Assembly (NCBI RefSeq): GCF_000317535.1
Contig: NC_019757.1
Coordinates: 5,049,501 to 5,113,500, forward strand
DNA length: 64,000 nucleotides
Reading direction: 5' to 3'
Source of the DNA: Cylindrospermum stagnale PCC 7417
GTDB lineage: Bacteria > Cyanobacteriota > Cyanobacteriia > Cyanobacteriales > Nostocaceae
This document shows positions 26,575 through 36,147 of the stretch, piece after piece. Position 1 is the stretch's first letter; the number at the start of each line of letters is the position of its first letter. The notes beneath the pieces were generated by a model that saw nothing but the letters and a program-made list of their open reading frames with translations, did no database searches and had not been told where the DNA came from. The position numbers were made by a program, and so were the translations under genes.

Positions 26575-29500
26575 CTACGCCTGAATATCGCTTACTTGAA
26601 TTGATTGGGGAGATTTACCAGCAGCGTAAACCTCCCACATCTTGCTGTAAGCTTGCTCTAGATTGCGGGTAAAACGCGATGTATCAAAAAGTGGGTGGGT
26701 GGTACGATTTTGGGCTAATTTCTGTTTGAGTTGCAGCAATTCTCCAGGAGACTTCGCTAAATTTATTGCCAATTGCTCATACTCTTGCAAATTGGCAGTA
26801 ACTAACTCTGGTAAACCAACTGCTGTTAGCAAACTAGCAGCCACACGAGAGGCAAAAGTTGTCCCCGGACAGGTAATAACTGGTAAACCCGCCCATAAAG
26901 CATCGGTAGCACTTGTGTGAGCGTTGTAGTATAGGGTATCCAAAAATAAGTCTGCTAATCGGTGTCGGGCTAAGTGTTCTGGTTTTGGTTCGACGTCAGC
27001 AAAAATTAGACGTTCTTCGCTAATACCCCGCATCTCGGCTTCCCTTCGCAGGTTCTCTTTAGCAACGGGAAATCTGGGTAATAGCCAGAGGACACCTTCA
27101 GGAACATCTGCGAGAATTCTCATCCACGCATCAAAAATCAGCGGTTCGATTTTATAGTTGTTGTTGAAACAGCAAAAGACAAAACCCGACTCTGGTAAAC
27201 CATATTGAGAACGGGTGATGGGGGTGGAAGATATCGCTTGTTGGTTGTCGGTAAAATAGTAGCTATGAGGTAAAGTTACTATTTTTTCACTGAAAGCTTC
27301 GGCAAATTCCGGCGGTGTGACGATCGCATCTCCAATTATATAATCGATGAAGTCTGCACCCATTGTCCCCGGAAAGCCGACATGATTCACTTGAATCGGC
27401 GCTGGTTTTAAGGCAAAAATTTGGCTACGAGAGCCGGCTGTGTAAGCATTGAGATCGATTAAAATATGAATTCCATGAGCAAAAATCAGGCGGGCGCTTT
27501 CTTCTGTGGATAGAGTCGCAATGTCTTGAAAGTGTTCGCTCTGGGAAGCTATGTAGCGGCGATATTCACTATTGTCATCTGGTCCAGTAGAGTAAGCAAA
27601 TATCTCAAAATTATCCCGATTATGGCATCTAAATAAACCTCTGATCAAGTGACTCATGGCATGATTGCGAAAGTCACTGGATAAATAGCCAATTTTTAGC
27701 CTTCCAGTTAAGGAACGAGAATGAGTAAAATTGAGAGCCTGCCGCATCTGCGTCCATTGCGTCTCCATTGCTGTTCCATGAGTCTGCGCTACTTGCAACA
27801 GCAAAGTCCGCTCCCAAGGCTTGTATAGTGTATCAAAGGCAGCGATGGTGGTGGATTGTCCTGTCTGTAGTTCCCGCTGAGTTTGTTCACCGATGCGAGT
27901 TAAATCAGACTGACGATCGCGCCAATCACAGGACATTTCTTTGAGGTAAACTAGATGGGTGAAGGCTTCTGCTGAGTCTGGCTGGAGTTTTAAAACCTGC
28001 TCAAATATTCCTCTGGCTTCTTCTACATCACCTTTACTCACCATCGCTAGTTTGATGAGAGCTAGCCCTAATCTGTTATCAGCTTTGATATAATCTGTTT
28101 TGTGGCGAACTGCTGACCGATAACAAGCGATCGCATCCTGTAAATTGCCCTGCGCTTCCAAAACCATACCCAGATTAAGATAAGCTTCTGCATACTCTGG
28201 ATTTATCTGCAAAGCCTCCCGAAACTTAGCCGCTGCCTCTGCAAATTTAGTTTGCATTTGCCAGACTAAACCTAGATTATTATGAGCAAAAGCATAGTCA
28301 GGTTTACTTTTAATCGCTGCGGTAAAACAGCTAATCGCTGCTGCCAAGTTTTTCTCAGCCACCCGCACAATCCCTAAATTATTATGTGCTTCTGCATAAT
28401 TAGGGTTAATTGTCAAGGCTTTTTGGTAAGCTAGTGCTGCTTCGTCTCTTTGTCCCAGATTATCCACAATCACCCCTAGCTGATACCAAGCAGGAGCATA
28501 TTCGGGGTATTGGGTTATTAGTTGTTGATATTGAGCGATCGCATCATGATATTGTCCGGAGTTTTGCCATGCTAACCCTTGCTGATAAAGCCTTGCTTCT
28601 GGATTGAACAGGTTTTGATTCTCGGTGGCGTTCATCAAGGGAAGGTTATCGCCATTTCTGTTTTCAGCCGATTCTCTGGTGACAGATGGCAAATTTACCC
28701 CAACAAGGGAAGATTGGGGATCTAGGGTAATTATCTGCTGAATTTCCTCATTCTGGAATCCCAGAGCCATCGGCCGCTTGACTCCGGGTAATATCTGCAC
28801 GTCGTAGAGTTCCGTTACAATGCCTTCGATGCGAACCCAATGTGCGATCGCACCAGTCCTCAAGTCTATCACCATCAACCCACAACGGGGTTCGGCATCT
28901 CGTTTCCGCAATTCTTCATCTAAATCCAAGCCGGTAAAGGTTTTATCTCCTCTGGGTTTGGAGAGTCCGACAATCGCATAATTTCCCCAAAAAGCTAACC
29001 CGCGCATAAATCCTGGACAGAAAGCTACCGATTCAAATTTACCTTTCCGTAAATCTACGTAACCAAATTCCCCTTTACCAGAGTTGAGCAACCACAGTTT
29101 GTCCCGATACCAGCGCGGTGAGTGGGGCATGGATAATCCTGTACAAATTATCTCATTCGAGGGGATATCAACCACACAGCCGCCATCTTGACGGCGATCG
29201 CGCCAGCCATCCACCACGTCAGAACGGCTACACACAGTCACGTAGCGGGGTTGTCCTTCTACCATCCCCAGTCCGTTGAGATGACAGCGATCTTCGTTGA
29301 CGATTTTGGAGATAAATGGCGGTTTCCATAAAGGAATGCAACTATGGCGATCGCTAACCGTTGCCAAACAGTTTAACAAACTACTAATAAAAATTAATTT
29401 TCCTGTGCCATCAACGGCAACATCATGAACATCGATATCGCCTGTAGTGTAGCCGATGCGAGGGATGTAGAGTTTATCATAACCATCGTGGGTTTGCCCT

Positions 29501-29826
29501 AATTCTAGGACATTATCCATTTGCCATAGCTGGTATTTGGAACTGAGATATATGCGTTCAGCCGTGGTGTAAAGTCCCATTGCCCGCTCAAAAAGGCGCT
29601 CAAAACCGGAGATTCTCCCATTTTCGGGATTGACGCCGATTAACATTAACCGACTCGTTTGATAGGTAGTATAGGCGATGCTGATTTGTTCTTTTGCCAA
29701 CCAATCGGTAAAAGTGCGATCTGCTGAAAGCAGCAGCGTTTCGCGATCGCCGTTCGCGAAGGGTCTCGCAGAGAAGGCGGGGCTTTGCCCATCGCTATAA
29801 ATATCCATTTCCGCAGTGTTATTCAT
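26575..29826 (-). CDS. TIGR03032 domain - TPR - O-GlcNAc transferase-like (GT41) fusion
   Basis: 1083 residues with three parts. Residues about 20-360 match the TIGR03032 family (beta-propeller-like; RLMLIGVNPENGRISGFERL, HDVAVDGTGKLIFISSLLNC, CHLNGLGMVEGQPRYVTVCS). Residues about 405-620 hold six or so TPR units (YAPAWYQLGVIVDNLGQRDE, EAHNNLGIVRVAEKNLAAAI). Residues about 690-1075 are the SPINDLY/OGT catalytic region (LKIGYLSSDFRNHAMSHLI, VNHVGFPGTMGADFIDYIIG, FCCFNNNYKIEP, LFLDTLYYNAHTSATDALWA). GT41 enzymes transfer a sugar, typically GlcNAc or fucose, to Ser/Thr of proteins, with the TPR selecting substrates. The large N-terminal fusion is unusual. The target is unknown; the adjacent repeat-rich secreted proteins are conceivable acceptors. 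Confidence 0.85.
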   Translation of the reverse strand: MNNTAEMDIYSDGQSPAFSARPFANGDRETLLLSADRTFTDWLAKEQISIAYTTYQTSRLMLIGVNPENGRISGFERLFERAMGLYTTAERIYLSSKYQLWQMDNVLELGQTHDGYDKLYIPRIGYTTGDIDVHDVAVDGTGKLIFISSLLNCLATVSDRHSCIPLWKPPFISKIVNEDRCHLNGLGMVEGQPRYVTVCSRSDVVDGWRDRRQDGGCVVDIPSNEIICTGLSMPHSPRWYRDKLWLLNSGKGEFGYVDLRKGKFESVAFCPGFMRGLAFWGNYAIVGLSKPRGDKTFTGLDLDEELRKRDAEPRCGLMVIDLRTGAIAHWVRIEGIVTELYDVQILPGVKRPMALGFQNEEIQQIITLDPQSSLVGVNLPSVTRESAENRNGDNLPLMNATENQNLFNPEARLYQQGLAWQNSGQYHDAIAQYQQLITQYPEYAPAWYQLGVIVDNLGQRDEAALAYQKALTINPNYAEAHNNLGIVRVAEKNLAAAISCFTAAIKSKPDYAFAHNNLGLVWQMQTKFAEAAAKFREALQINPEYAEAYLNLGMVLEAQGNLQDAIACYRSAVRHKTDYIKADNRLGLALIKLAMVSKGDVEEARGIFEQVLKLQPDSAEAFTHLVYLKEMSCDWRDRQSDLTRIGEQTQRELQTGQSTTIAAFDTLYKPWERTLLLQVAQTHGTAMETQWTQMRQALNFTHSRSLTGRLKIGYLSSDFRNHAMSHLIRGLFRCHNRDNFEIFAYSTGPDDNSEYRRYIASQSEHFQDIATLSTEESARLIFAHGIHILIDLNAYTAGSRSQIFALKPAPIQVNHVGFPGTMGADFIDYIIGDAIVTPPEFAEAFSEKIVTLPHSYYFTDNQQAISSTPITRSQYGLPESGFVFCCFNNNYKIEPLIFDAWMRILADVPEGVLWLLPRFPVAKENLRREAEMRGISEERLIFADVEPKPEHLARHRLADLFLDTLYYNAHTSATDALWAGLPVITCPGTTFASRVAASLLTAVGLPELVTANLQEYEQLAINLAKSPGELLQLKQKLAQNRTTHPLFDTSRFTRNLEQAYSKMWEVYAAGKSPQSIQVSDIQA

Positions 29827-30398
29827 CAGTAACTCCTAAGCTTAGTATAAATTAAGTTTTCTGTTTACTTAGAAAAGTAGATTTATTAATCTGTAGATTC
29901 TAATATTCCTCTTTTGTCACTTTGGGATCATGTAACGCATGAAAGGTTCACGTGGCTTTAGTTTTCACGTTTTGGCTATATTTTTTCTGAGAGAAAAAAT
30001 CTTCCAGCATTTATCAAATCAGAGTTGCAAAAGCTGGCTTTGATTATTCTTTTCCGAGAGTGAAAAAAGGGATATAAAATTCCTGTTTGATTTAAAAGTA
30101 AATGACTCTATAAGTGAATTTAACCCGCTTGCAGCTTGCCTCTTGCCTGTCTTTACTCCTTCAGTTCATGAATCCAATAGGATACTTATATAAGTGTAAT
30201 TAGCATAATTTTAAAACATTATTTCATGGTAACTTTATCAGGGTAAATTTATTGAATACATTCATACATAAAATAAAAGGTTTGCTGTTTTTTAGGTGTA
30301 TCATCGTCACAGTAGCAAAAAACTTACTTGATTAGAGTGTAAGCACCAAGAGCTACTGTATTTATTATGTTTAATAAAAATCAACAGGAAAAGCCGCT
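29827..30398. other. Intergenic region with duplicated leader of the FG-GAP gene
   Basis: 572 bp. The last 90 bp (from about 30305) resemble the leader of the paralogue at 24.1 kb: GTGTAAGCACCAA, then CAACAGGAAAAGCCGCT before the ATG in both. The rest is AT-rich with no recognisable gene. It contains the promoters of the divergent OGT-like and FG-GAP genes. Confidence 0.6.
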
Positions 30399-31732
30399 AT
30401 GAGCGTGAGTTTTGCAACCCAAACCAACTTGAGCGTCGGGTCTAATCCTCATTCCGTCACCGTAGGCGACTTCAACGGCGACGGCAAATCTGACTTGGCT
30501 GTGGCGAACTTTAACGGCGACAACGTCTCAGTGCTGCTACGCAATGCCGCGAATACAGGTTTTGATCCTGCTACCAACTTTAGCGTCGGGGATAGACCCA
30601 TTTCCGTCACCGTAGGCGACTTCAACGACGACGGCAAATCTGACTTGGCTGCCAAGACGTCTCAGTGCTGTTACGCAATGCCGCGAATACAGGTTTTGAT
30701 GCTGCCACCAGCTTTAGCATCGGTGATAGTCCCCGTTCTGTCATCGCAGGCGACTTCAACCGCGACGGCAAGCTTGACTTGGCTGTGGCCAACCCTGGCA
30801 GCTACAACATCTCAGTGCGGCTACGCAATGCCACGAATACAGATTTTTATGCTGCCACCAGCTTTAGCATCGGGTATATTCCCTTTTCCATTACCGTAGG
30901 CGACTTCAACGGCGACCGCAAGCTTGACTTAGCGACGGCGAACTATAACGGCAGCGTCTCAGTGCTGCTACGCAATGCCGCGAATACAGGTTTTGATCCT
31001 GCCACCAACTTTAGCGTCGGGACTAATCCCTATTCAGTCACCGTAGGCGACTTCAACGGCGACGGCAAATCTGACTTGGTTGTGGCGAACTCTAGCAGCA
31101 ACAACGTTTCTGTGCTGTTACGCAATGCCGCGAATACAAGTTTTGATCCTGCCACCAACTTTAGCGTCGGGTCTGGTCCGGGTTCCGTCACCGTAGGCGA
31201 CTTCAACGGCGACGGCAAATCTGACTTGGCTGTGGCGAACTCTAGCAGCGACAATGTCTCAGTGCTGCTGAATGCTGACCCCGCCGCCACATTGACAATT
31301 ACCGATGTTCCTGCTAACCAAGCCCCCATCACAGGCAACGGTCGTAACCCGCTAACAGGTACTACTGGGGACGATATCATTATTGGTGGCCCCGGTGCTA
31401 AAACTCTCACAGGCAATAGAGGAAATGATGTATTTGTTTTCACCAATCTCAAAGATGTAGGTCAACGCATTGCTGACTTTGGCGTTGGTGATGACAAAAT
31501 TGACCTCAGTCAATTACTGACTAGCATTGGTTATGAAGGCACAGACCCCATTGCTGATGGCTATGTGCAGTTCGTACAAGGAAGTACAGCTAACAGTACC
31601 GTTCTCCAGATTGACCGCGATGGTGCATTTGGTACGGCAATTTTCAAGAACTTTCTTCAGTTGGATAACGTTACCCCAACTCAAATGAATGACCCCAACA
31701 ACTTTGTGTTCGGTAATAACATCCAGCCCTAG
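30399..31732 (+). pseudogene. FG-GAP/RTX-type protein, frameshifted paralogue
   Basis: Starts MSVSFATQTNLSVGSNPHSV exactly like the 24.2-kb gene. After two FG-GAP units the frame is lost near 30651-30659: the expected segment after DLA (V-A-N-x-x-x-x-N) is shortened to eight bases, a deletion of about 16 nt, and translation would continue out of frame. The downstream frame (30665 on) resumes LLRNAANTGFDAATSFSIG with four more units and the RTX-like C-terminus (LTGTTGDDIIIGGPGAKTLT), ending at 31732. There is no Calx-beta domain. Without readthrough or reinitiation the full product is not made, so the secretion signal would be lost. An assembly error in a repetitive gene is an alternative. Confidence 0.72.
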
Positions 31733-31846
31733 AACTTTGTAGTTGTAGGCTGCGTTATCGACATTACCTAACGTACCAAAAATCTAGGATGGTGCGTTGT
31801 CGGAAACATCACATATTCACCTTCATTCTTAAATAATCAGGATTTC

Positions 31847-32464
31847 ATGTTTACTAACATCAAACACTCATTTTTTACCATCGGTACTGCCAGTTTATTA
31901 AGTCTCGGTACTTTGACCCTTGCTAACCCAAGCTACGCCGTCACTCTTGACCTAACTACTTGGAACACAATTGGTGATGCCACTCTTAATTCTCCAACTC
32001 AAGCAACAATCAATTCAGGCACTGAAACCGTGGATACTGGTGGTGGTACAGGTTCTCTCGAAGAGTTTTTAAGTATTCCGAATAATGCCATAGTTAACGC
32101 CATTCCAAATGCAGTTTTTGGTTCTGCCATCCAGCAAACCTATGCTGTAAATAGTGGTGATGTTTTCAGCTTCAACTATAATTTCTCGACAACTGACTCT
32201 GATGTTGCCTTTGTGACGATTAACAACATTATCACTACTTTAACAGCAAGCTCTCCTTTCAGCTACAGCTTCACCAATGCGGGTAATTACAATATCGGCA
32301 TTGGCGTTGTTGATGTGGATGACTCTATTGGCCAATCAACCTTGGTAGTAACGAACGCCGATATCCAATCAGTTCCCGAACCCACAACTATGCTGGGTTT
32401 ATTTACGGGGCTGGGGTTTGGCGCAGCTATGAGACGTCGCTTCCGTAAACAATTTTCATTATAA
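31847..32464 (+). CDS. PEP-CTERM sorting-signal protein
   Basis: 205 residues. The signal peptide (KHSFFTIGTASLLSLGTLTL, cleavage near PSYA|VT) is followed by a beta-rich, Ser/Thr/Asn-rich ectodomain. The C-terminal sorting signal VPEPTTMLGLFTGLGFGAA is followed by the basic tail MRRRFRK. PEP-CTERM proteins are processed by an exosortase and usually end up in the extracellular matrix. The ectodomain pattern (VFSFNYNFSTTDSDVAFVTI) is seen in cyanobacterial PEP-CTERM proteins of unknown function. No exosortase is encoded in this window. It lies 114 bp after the frameshifted FG-GAP gene. Confidence 0.88.
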   Translation: MFTNIKHSFFTIGTASLLSLGTLTLANPSYAVTLDLTTWNTIGDATLNSPTQATINSGTETVDTGGGTGSLEEFLSIPNNAIVNAIPNAVFGSAIQQTYAVNSGDVFSFNYNFSTTDSDVAFVTINNIITTLTASSPFSYSFTNAGNYNIGIGVVDVDDSIGQSTLVVTNADIQSVPEPTTMLGLFTGLGFGAAMRRRFRKQFSL

Positions 32465-32628
32465 TGCTGCCTTGTAGGGGGCATTAACTTACAGCAGTTT
32501 TCATCTATATTGAACCACATTTCTCGTAAGGGTACAGTCAGGGCACAGCAATTCTGTGCTTTTACCACGTGCTCTATTTACATGAAATCCGGTTCTTTAA
32601 TTTGGATAAAGTCGAGCTAAAATTAAGT

Positions 32629-33192
32629 TCACAACCCAAATATTTCATTAACGGTAATATTCACGTCAGGAAAAGCTTTGATTGATAAAGTTTGATTTTG
32701 AATAAAATTTTGAATATCCTGATATCCCGCGCTTGTCGGTTCTCGATAAACTTCTACAATTTGCTGATTAACATCGACTAACCAAACTTCAATAATGTTG
32801 TTTTCAGCATACAGAGAAATTTTCACTTCTCGGTCATATTTAACTGTGCTATCTGCCACTTCTATTAACAAAAATATATCTTCTGCTTGGGGATGTGCTG
32901 TTTCATAAAAATCTTCACGAGGACGCAACAAGGCTACATCTGGCTGGGGTTCTGAGGTATCGTCTAATTCTACAGGATTTTGGGGAGCTAGTATTATGCG
33001 TTGTCCCAAGCGCTGAATCAAGGTGTTGACTAGTCGATTTACACAGCCTGCGTGTCTTCTACCAATAGCAGCCATATCAATAATTTCCCCCCTGATTAAT
33101 TCCACTCGGTCATTTTCTGAGAAAATACCAGAATCAACCATTTTGTGATATTGCTCAACTGTGAATTTCCGTCTTAGTAATTGCACAGACAT
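32629..33192 (-). CDS. Uma2-family (DUF820) putative endonuclease
   Basis: 187 residues. The restriction-endonuclease-like core is visible: ENDRVELIRGEIIDMAAIGR, QNPVELDDTSEPQPDVALLR (the Asp of the PD motif), IFLLIEVADSTVKYDREVKI (E-x-x-x-S-x-x-x...K) and YAENNIIEVWLVDVNQQIVE. This large family is highly multiplied in cyanobacteria; nuclease activity is inferred from the fold. A decayed 3' fragment of a second copy lies at 23.25 kb, which shows local turnover of the family. Confidence 0.85.
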   Translation of the reverse strand: MSVQLLRRKFTVEQYHKMVDSGIFSENDRVELIRGEIIDMAAIGRRHAGCVNRLVNTLIQRLGQRIILAPQNPVELDDTSEPQPDVALLRPREDFYETAHPQAEDIFLLIEVADSTVKYDREVKISLYAENNIIEVWLVDVNQQIVEVYREPTSAGYQDIQNFIQNQTLSIKAFPDVNITVNEIFGL

Positions 33193-33449
33193 AGCTAACT
33201 CCGCTGTTGCTTTATTTCTCTATTATTCACCAGGTTTCTGTGTCTCGGCATAAATTCACGACCGAAACCACCGACTGTCAACCGTTGCCAATGATCAACT
33301 TATGCTATGGGGGCGATGTCGCACAGCCCATATCCTTGCGAATTATCAAAATACTTTCTGTGTCAGACTTTCATCGCTTCTAGCAATGTGACTACAGCTT
33401 TCTGTAACGGTAGAGTTAAACTCCCGCTCACAATTCTTAATTTTTTAAA

Positions 33450-33522
33450 TGGAGCTAAGCGGATTCGAACCGCTGACCCCCTCAATGCCATTGAGGTGCG
33501 CTACCAACTGCGCTATAACCCC
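33450..33522 (-). tRNA. tRNA-Ala (anticodon GGC)
   Basis: The reverse strand folds as a standard 73-nt tRNA: acceptor GGGGTTA/TAGCTCC with discriminator A, D-arm GCGCAGTTGGTAGCGC, anticodon stem-loop CCTCA-ATGGCAT-TGAGG giving anticodon GGC, and T-arm with GGTTCGAATCC. CCA is not encoded, as is common in cyanobacteria. The flanks 33193-33449 show no other gene. Confidence 0.95.
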
Positions 33523-33631
33523 TTACAGTTCAATACTACTTTAATTTTTACTTAATTAGTGCTAGTTTGTCAAGTCATTATTAATTAAATCTGAACTATA
33601 TTTTTTTGCTCCTGTGCAGTTGCTCACTTCC

Positions 33632-33823
33632 TTAAGAAACTTGCAACAAATAAGTCATACAGTGCCCCATGAGGAAATATACTACCAACATCGCCGCAGC
33701 GGCTAGGGCTACCAGTGTACCAGCCAACATCAAAGAAAATTCTTTATACTGGTAGGCTTTTTCCATTAGGTGCAACGACCAGGCCACTAGTGCCACATCA
33801 AAAACTAAAATAGGAATCAACAT
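33632..33823 (-). CDS. Small two-helix membrane protein
   Basis: 63 residues. The first helix is about 1-18 (MLIPILVFDVALVAWSLHLM), then a short polar turn (EKAYQYKEFS) and a second helix (LMLAGTLVALAAAAMLVVYF) with the tail LMGHCMTYLLQVS. The reading frame and charge distribution look real, and I believe similar small proteins occur in other cyanobacteria, but I cannot name a function. It lies between tRNA-Ala and hisF on the same strand, about 100 bp from each. Confidence 0.6.
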   Translation of the reverse strand: MLIPILVFDVALVAWSLHLMEKAYQYKEFSLMLAGTLVALAAAAMLVVYFLMGHCMTYLLQVS

Positions 33824-33922
33824 ATTTCTTAATATTACTTCATACTTTTGAACTTATATTAACACCCTTTTGGAAAACTGTGTCTAACCTGAGATATATG
33901 TAGGAGGTTGACACATCTCCGC

Positions 33923-34696
33923 TCAACAGGGCAATCTTACTGGTACAGAGCGATCGCGCAAAAAGTTCTTGATCTGCGCTACGCTGAGTTGTCCATAATG
34001 TAACAAGGATGCGAGTAATGCGGCTTCGGCTTTGCCTTCTGTCAAAGCAGCGTGGATATGTTCACAATTGCCTGCGCCACCAGAAGCAATAACAGGAATT
34101 TCTACCAATTCAGCGATCGCCTTTGTCAACTCCAGGTCATAACCTGCTTGAGTACCATCAGCATCCATACTCGTAACTAACAGTTCTCCAGCTCCCCGCT
34201 TCTCCATTTCTTGCGCCCACAGTAAGGCATCAATGCCAGTATTCTCTCTGCCGCCACGCACATACACATCCCAACCAGGGTTACTAGGATCAACTCTTCG
34301 TCTAGCATCAATTGCAATCACTATGCACTGATTACCAAAGCGATCGCTTGCCCGATTAATCAAGTCTGGTTCGCGTACTGCCGCAGAGTTAATACTAACC
34401 TTGTCTGCACCCGCTCGTAACAAACCTTTAACATTTTCTAAGGATTGGATGCCGCCACCCACAGTTAACGGAATAAAGACCTGTTCTGCTGTGCGGTACA
34501 CCACATCAATAATCGTGTCCCGGTCTTCATGAGTCGCCGTAATATCTAGAAACACTAACTCATCAGCACCGGCTTCGTTATAGACCTTAGCTAGTTCTAC
34601 CGGATCGCCTGCATCTTTCAGGTTGACAAAATTAACTCCTTTGACAACCCTGCCCGCCTTGACATCCAAGCACGGTAAGATTCTTTTAGATAACAT
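33923..34696 (-). CDS. hisF: Imidazole glycerol phosphate synthase, cyclase subunit
   Basis: 257 residues. With HisH it converts PRFAR plus glutamine-derived ammonia to imidazole glycerol phosphate and AICAR, joining histidine and purine synthesis. The start is placed at the ATG at 34696, giving [20 protein letters not shown] with catalytic Asp11. The frame is open further upstream, but that extension is not family-like. The second catalytic Asp lies in VIAIDARRR, and phosphate-binding segments TVGGGIQS and IASGGAGN are present. The TIM-barrel is complete. It is divergent from ruvB. No other his gene is near, as is usual in cyanobacteria. Confidence 0.96.
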   Translation of the reverse strand: MLSKRILPCLDVKAGRVVKGVNFVNLKDAGDPVELAKVYNEAGADELVFLDITATHEDRDTIIDVVYRTAEQVFIPLTVGGGIQSLENVKGLLRAGADKVSINSAAVREPDLINRASDRFGNQCIVIAIDARRRVDPSNPGWDVYVRGGRENTGIDALLWAQEMEKRGAGELLVTSMDADGTQAGYDLELTKAIAELVEIPVIASGGAGNCEHIHAALTEGKAEAALLASLLHYGQLSVAQIKNFLRDRSVPVRLPC

Positions 34697-34846
34697 AATA
34701 AATTTTGCACTCCTGGTAATTGTCTGGAATTTAAATTCTAAATTGCCTGGCGTGTTTCCAGCCGAAAATTTTCTCATCCTTGCTTATTCTCGTGATTGCG
34801 GCGTAAATGGGGATTCTTTACTGGGGACTGGGGAAAAATTTTCCAA

Positions 34847-34906
34847 TACCCAAACCCCAATATCCAAACCCCAACACCCAAACCCCAAACCCCAAACCCC
34901 AATAGC
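34847..34906. repeat. Heptanucleotide tandem repeat (CCCCAAA type)
   Basis: Imperfect then perfect copies of the 7-mer CCAAACC end directly before ruvB. It is of the STRR type known from heterocystous cyanobacteria. It occupies the space where the ruvB ribosome site would be expected, and no clear Shine-Dalgarno is seen. Confidence 0.8.
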
Positions 34907-34912
34907 TGAGTT

Positions 34913-36016
34913 ATGGCGATCATCTCCTCGAAAAAACAGCCTCCAGAACCCGACGACAGACAACCAAAGCAGCGACGTGCTGCGGTGACAGCAGCACCCC
35001 AGGAAGATATGCTGCGGCCCGAAGCTAAAGAAGATGAACAAGGTAAGCAGGAAGAGAGTATTCGTCCCCAGCGATTTGCCGATTACATTGGCCAAAAAGA
35101 CTTAAAGGATGTGCTAGATATTGCCATCAAAGCGGCTAAGTCTAGGAGTGAAGTACTGGATCATTTGCTGTTGTATGGCCCGCCAGGGTTGGGTAAAACC
35201 ACAATGGCGATGATTTTAGCCTCGGAGATGGGGGTAAATTACAAAATAACTAGTGCGCCAGCCCTAGAACGTCCACGGGATATAGTCGGGCTATTGGTAA
35301 ACCTCAAAGCTGGAGATATTTTATTTGTTGATGAAATTCATCGCCTCTCGCGAATGACTGAAGAAATTCTCTATCCAGCGATGGAGGATTACCGCTTAGA
35401 CATTACTGTCGGCAAGGGTTCCAGTGCTCGGATCAGAAGTATACCCTTGGTCAAGTTTACCTTAGTGGGTGCCACAACTCGTGCAGGTGCCCTGAGTTCA
35501 CCATTGCGCGATCGCTTCGGCTTAATTCAAAAACTGCGATTTTATGAAGTTGATGAACTCAGCCAAATCGTACTGCGAAGCGCTCAATTGCTCCAAACCC
35601 CCGTTAGCAAAGATGGTGCCGCCGAAATTGCCCGACGTGCTAGAGGCACGCCACGTATTGCTAATCGCTTACTAAAGCGAGTCCGTGATTATGCAGAGGT
35701 AAAAAGCTTAGGAGAGATTACCGAAATCGTCGCCGCCGAAGCACTGCAACTATTTCAAGTAGATCCCTGCGGTTTAGATTGGACAGACCGCCGGATGTTG
35801 AGTGTGATGATTGAACAATTTAATGGTGGACCAGTAGGCTTAGAAACAATCGCCGCCGCCACAGGTGAAGATACCCAAACAATTGAAGAAGTATATGAAC
35901 CTTACCTGATGCAGATTGGTTATTTAAACCGGACTCACCGTGGTAGGTTGGCAACAACCGCTGCGTATAAGCATTTGGGATTCAAGCCACCGAATGAGCA
36001 ATTATCTTTGCTGTGA
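34913..36016 (+). CDS. ruvB: Holliday junction branch-migration helicase RuvB
   Basis: 367 residues. AAA+ motor that with RuvA drives Holliday junction migration. The core starts at about residue 50 ([20 protein letters not shown]). Walker A is [15 protein letters not shown], Walker B is [14 protein letters not shown], sensor 1/arginine finger region is [19 protein letters not shown], and the C-terminal winged helix has [16 protein letters not shown] and [13 protein letters not shown]. The charged 45-residue N-terminal extension is typical of cyanobacterial RuvB. It is flanked on both sides by heptamer repeats. Confidence 0.96.
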   Translation: MAIISSKKQPPEPDDRQPKQRRAAVTAAPQEDMLRPEAKEDEQGKQEESIRPQRFADYIGQKDLKDVLDIAIKAAKSRSEVLDHLLLYGPPGLGKTTMAMILASEMGVNYKITSAPALERPRDIVGLLVNLKAGDILFVDEIHRLSRMTEEILYPAMEDYRLDITVGKGSSARIRSIPLVKFTLVGATTRAGALSSPLRDRFGLIQKLRFYEVDELSQIVLRSAQLLQTPVSKDGAAEIARRARGTPRIANRLLKRVRDYAEVKSLGEITEIVAAEALQLFQVDPCGLDWTDRRMLSVMIEQFNGGPVGLETIAAATGEDTQTIEEVYEPYLMQIGYLNRTHRGRLATTAAYKHLGFKPPNEQLSLL

Positions 36017-36022
36017 AAAACT

Positions 36023-36065
36023 GGGTTATGGGTTATGGGTTATGGGTTATGGGTTATGGGTTATG
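36023..36065. repeat. Heptanucleotide tandem repeat (GGGTTAT type)
   Basis: Six consecutive GGGTTAT units just after the ruvB stop. STRR-type repeat, a different 7-mer from the ones upstream of ruvB and in the atp region. Confidence 0.9.
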
Positions 36066-36147
36066 GCTCTTTTCTCATCATCAATGACCAATGACCCATT
36101 ACCAATGCCCTATGATTAATTGTGGACTGCACACCACAGAAATCTAA

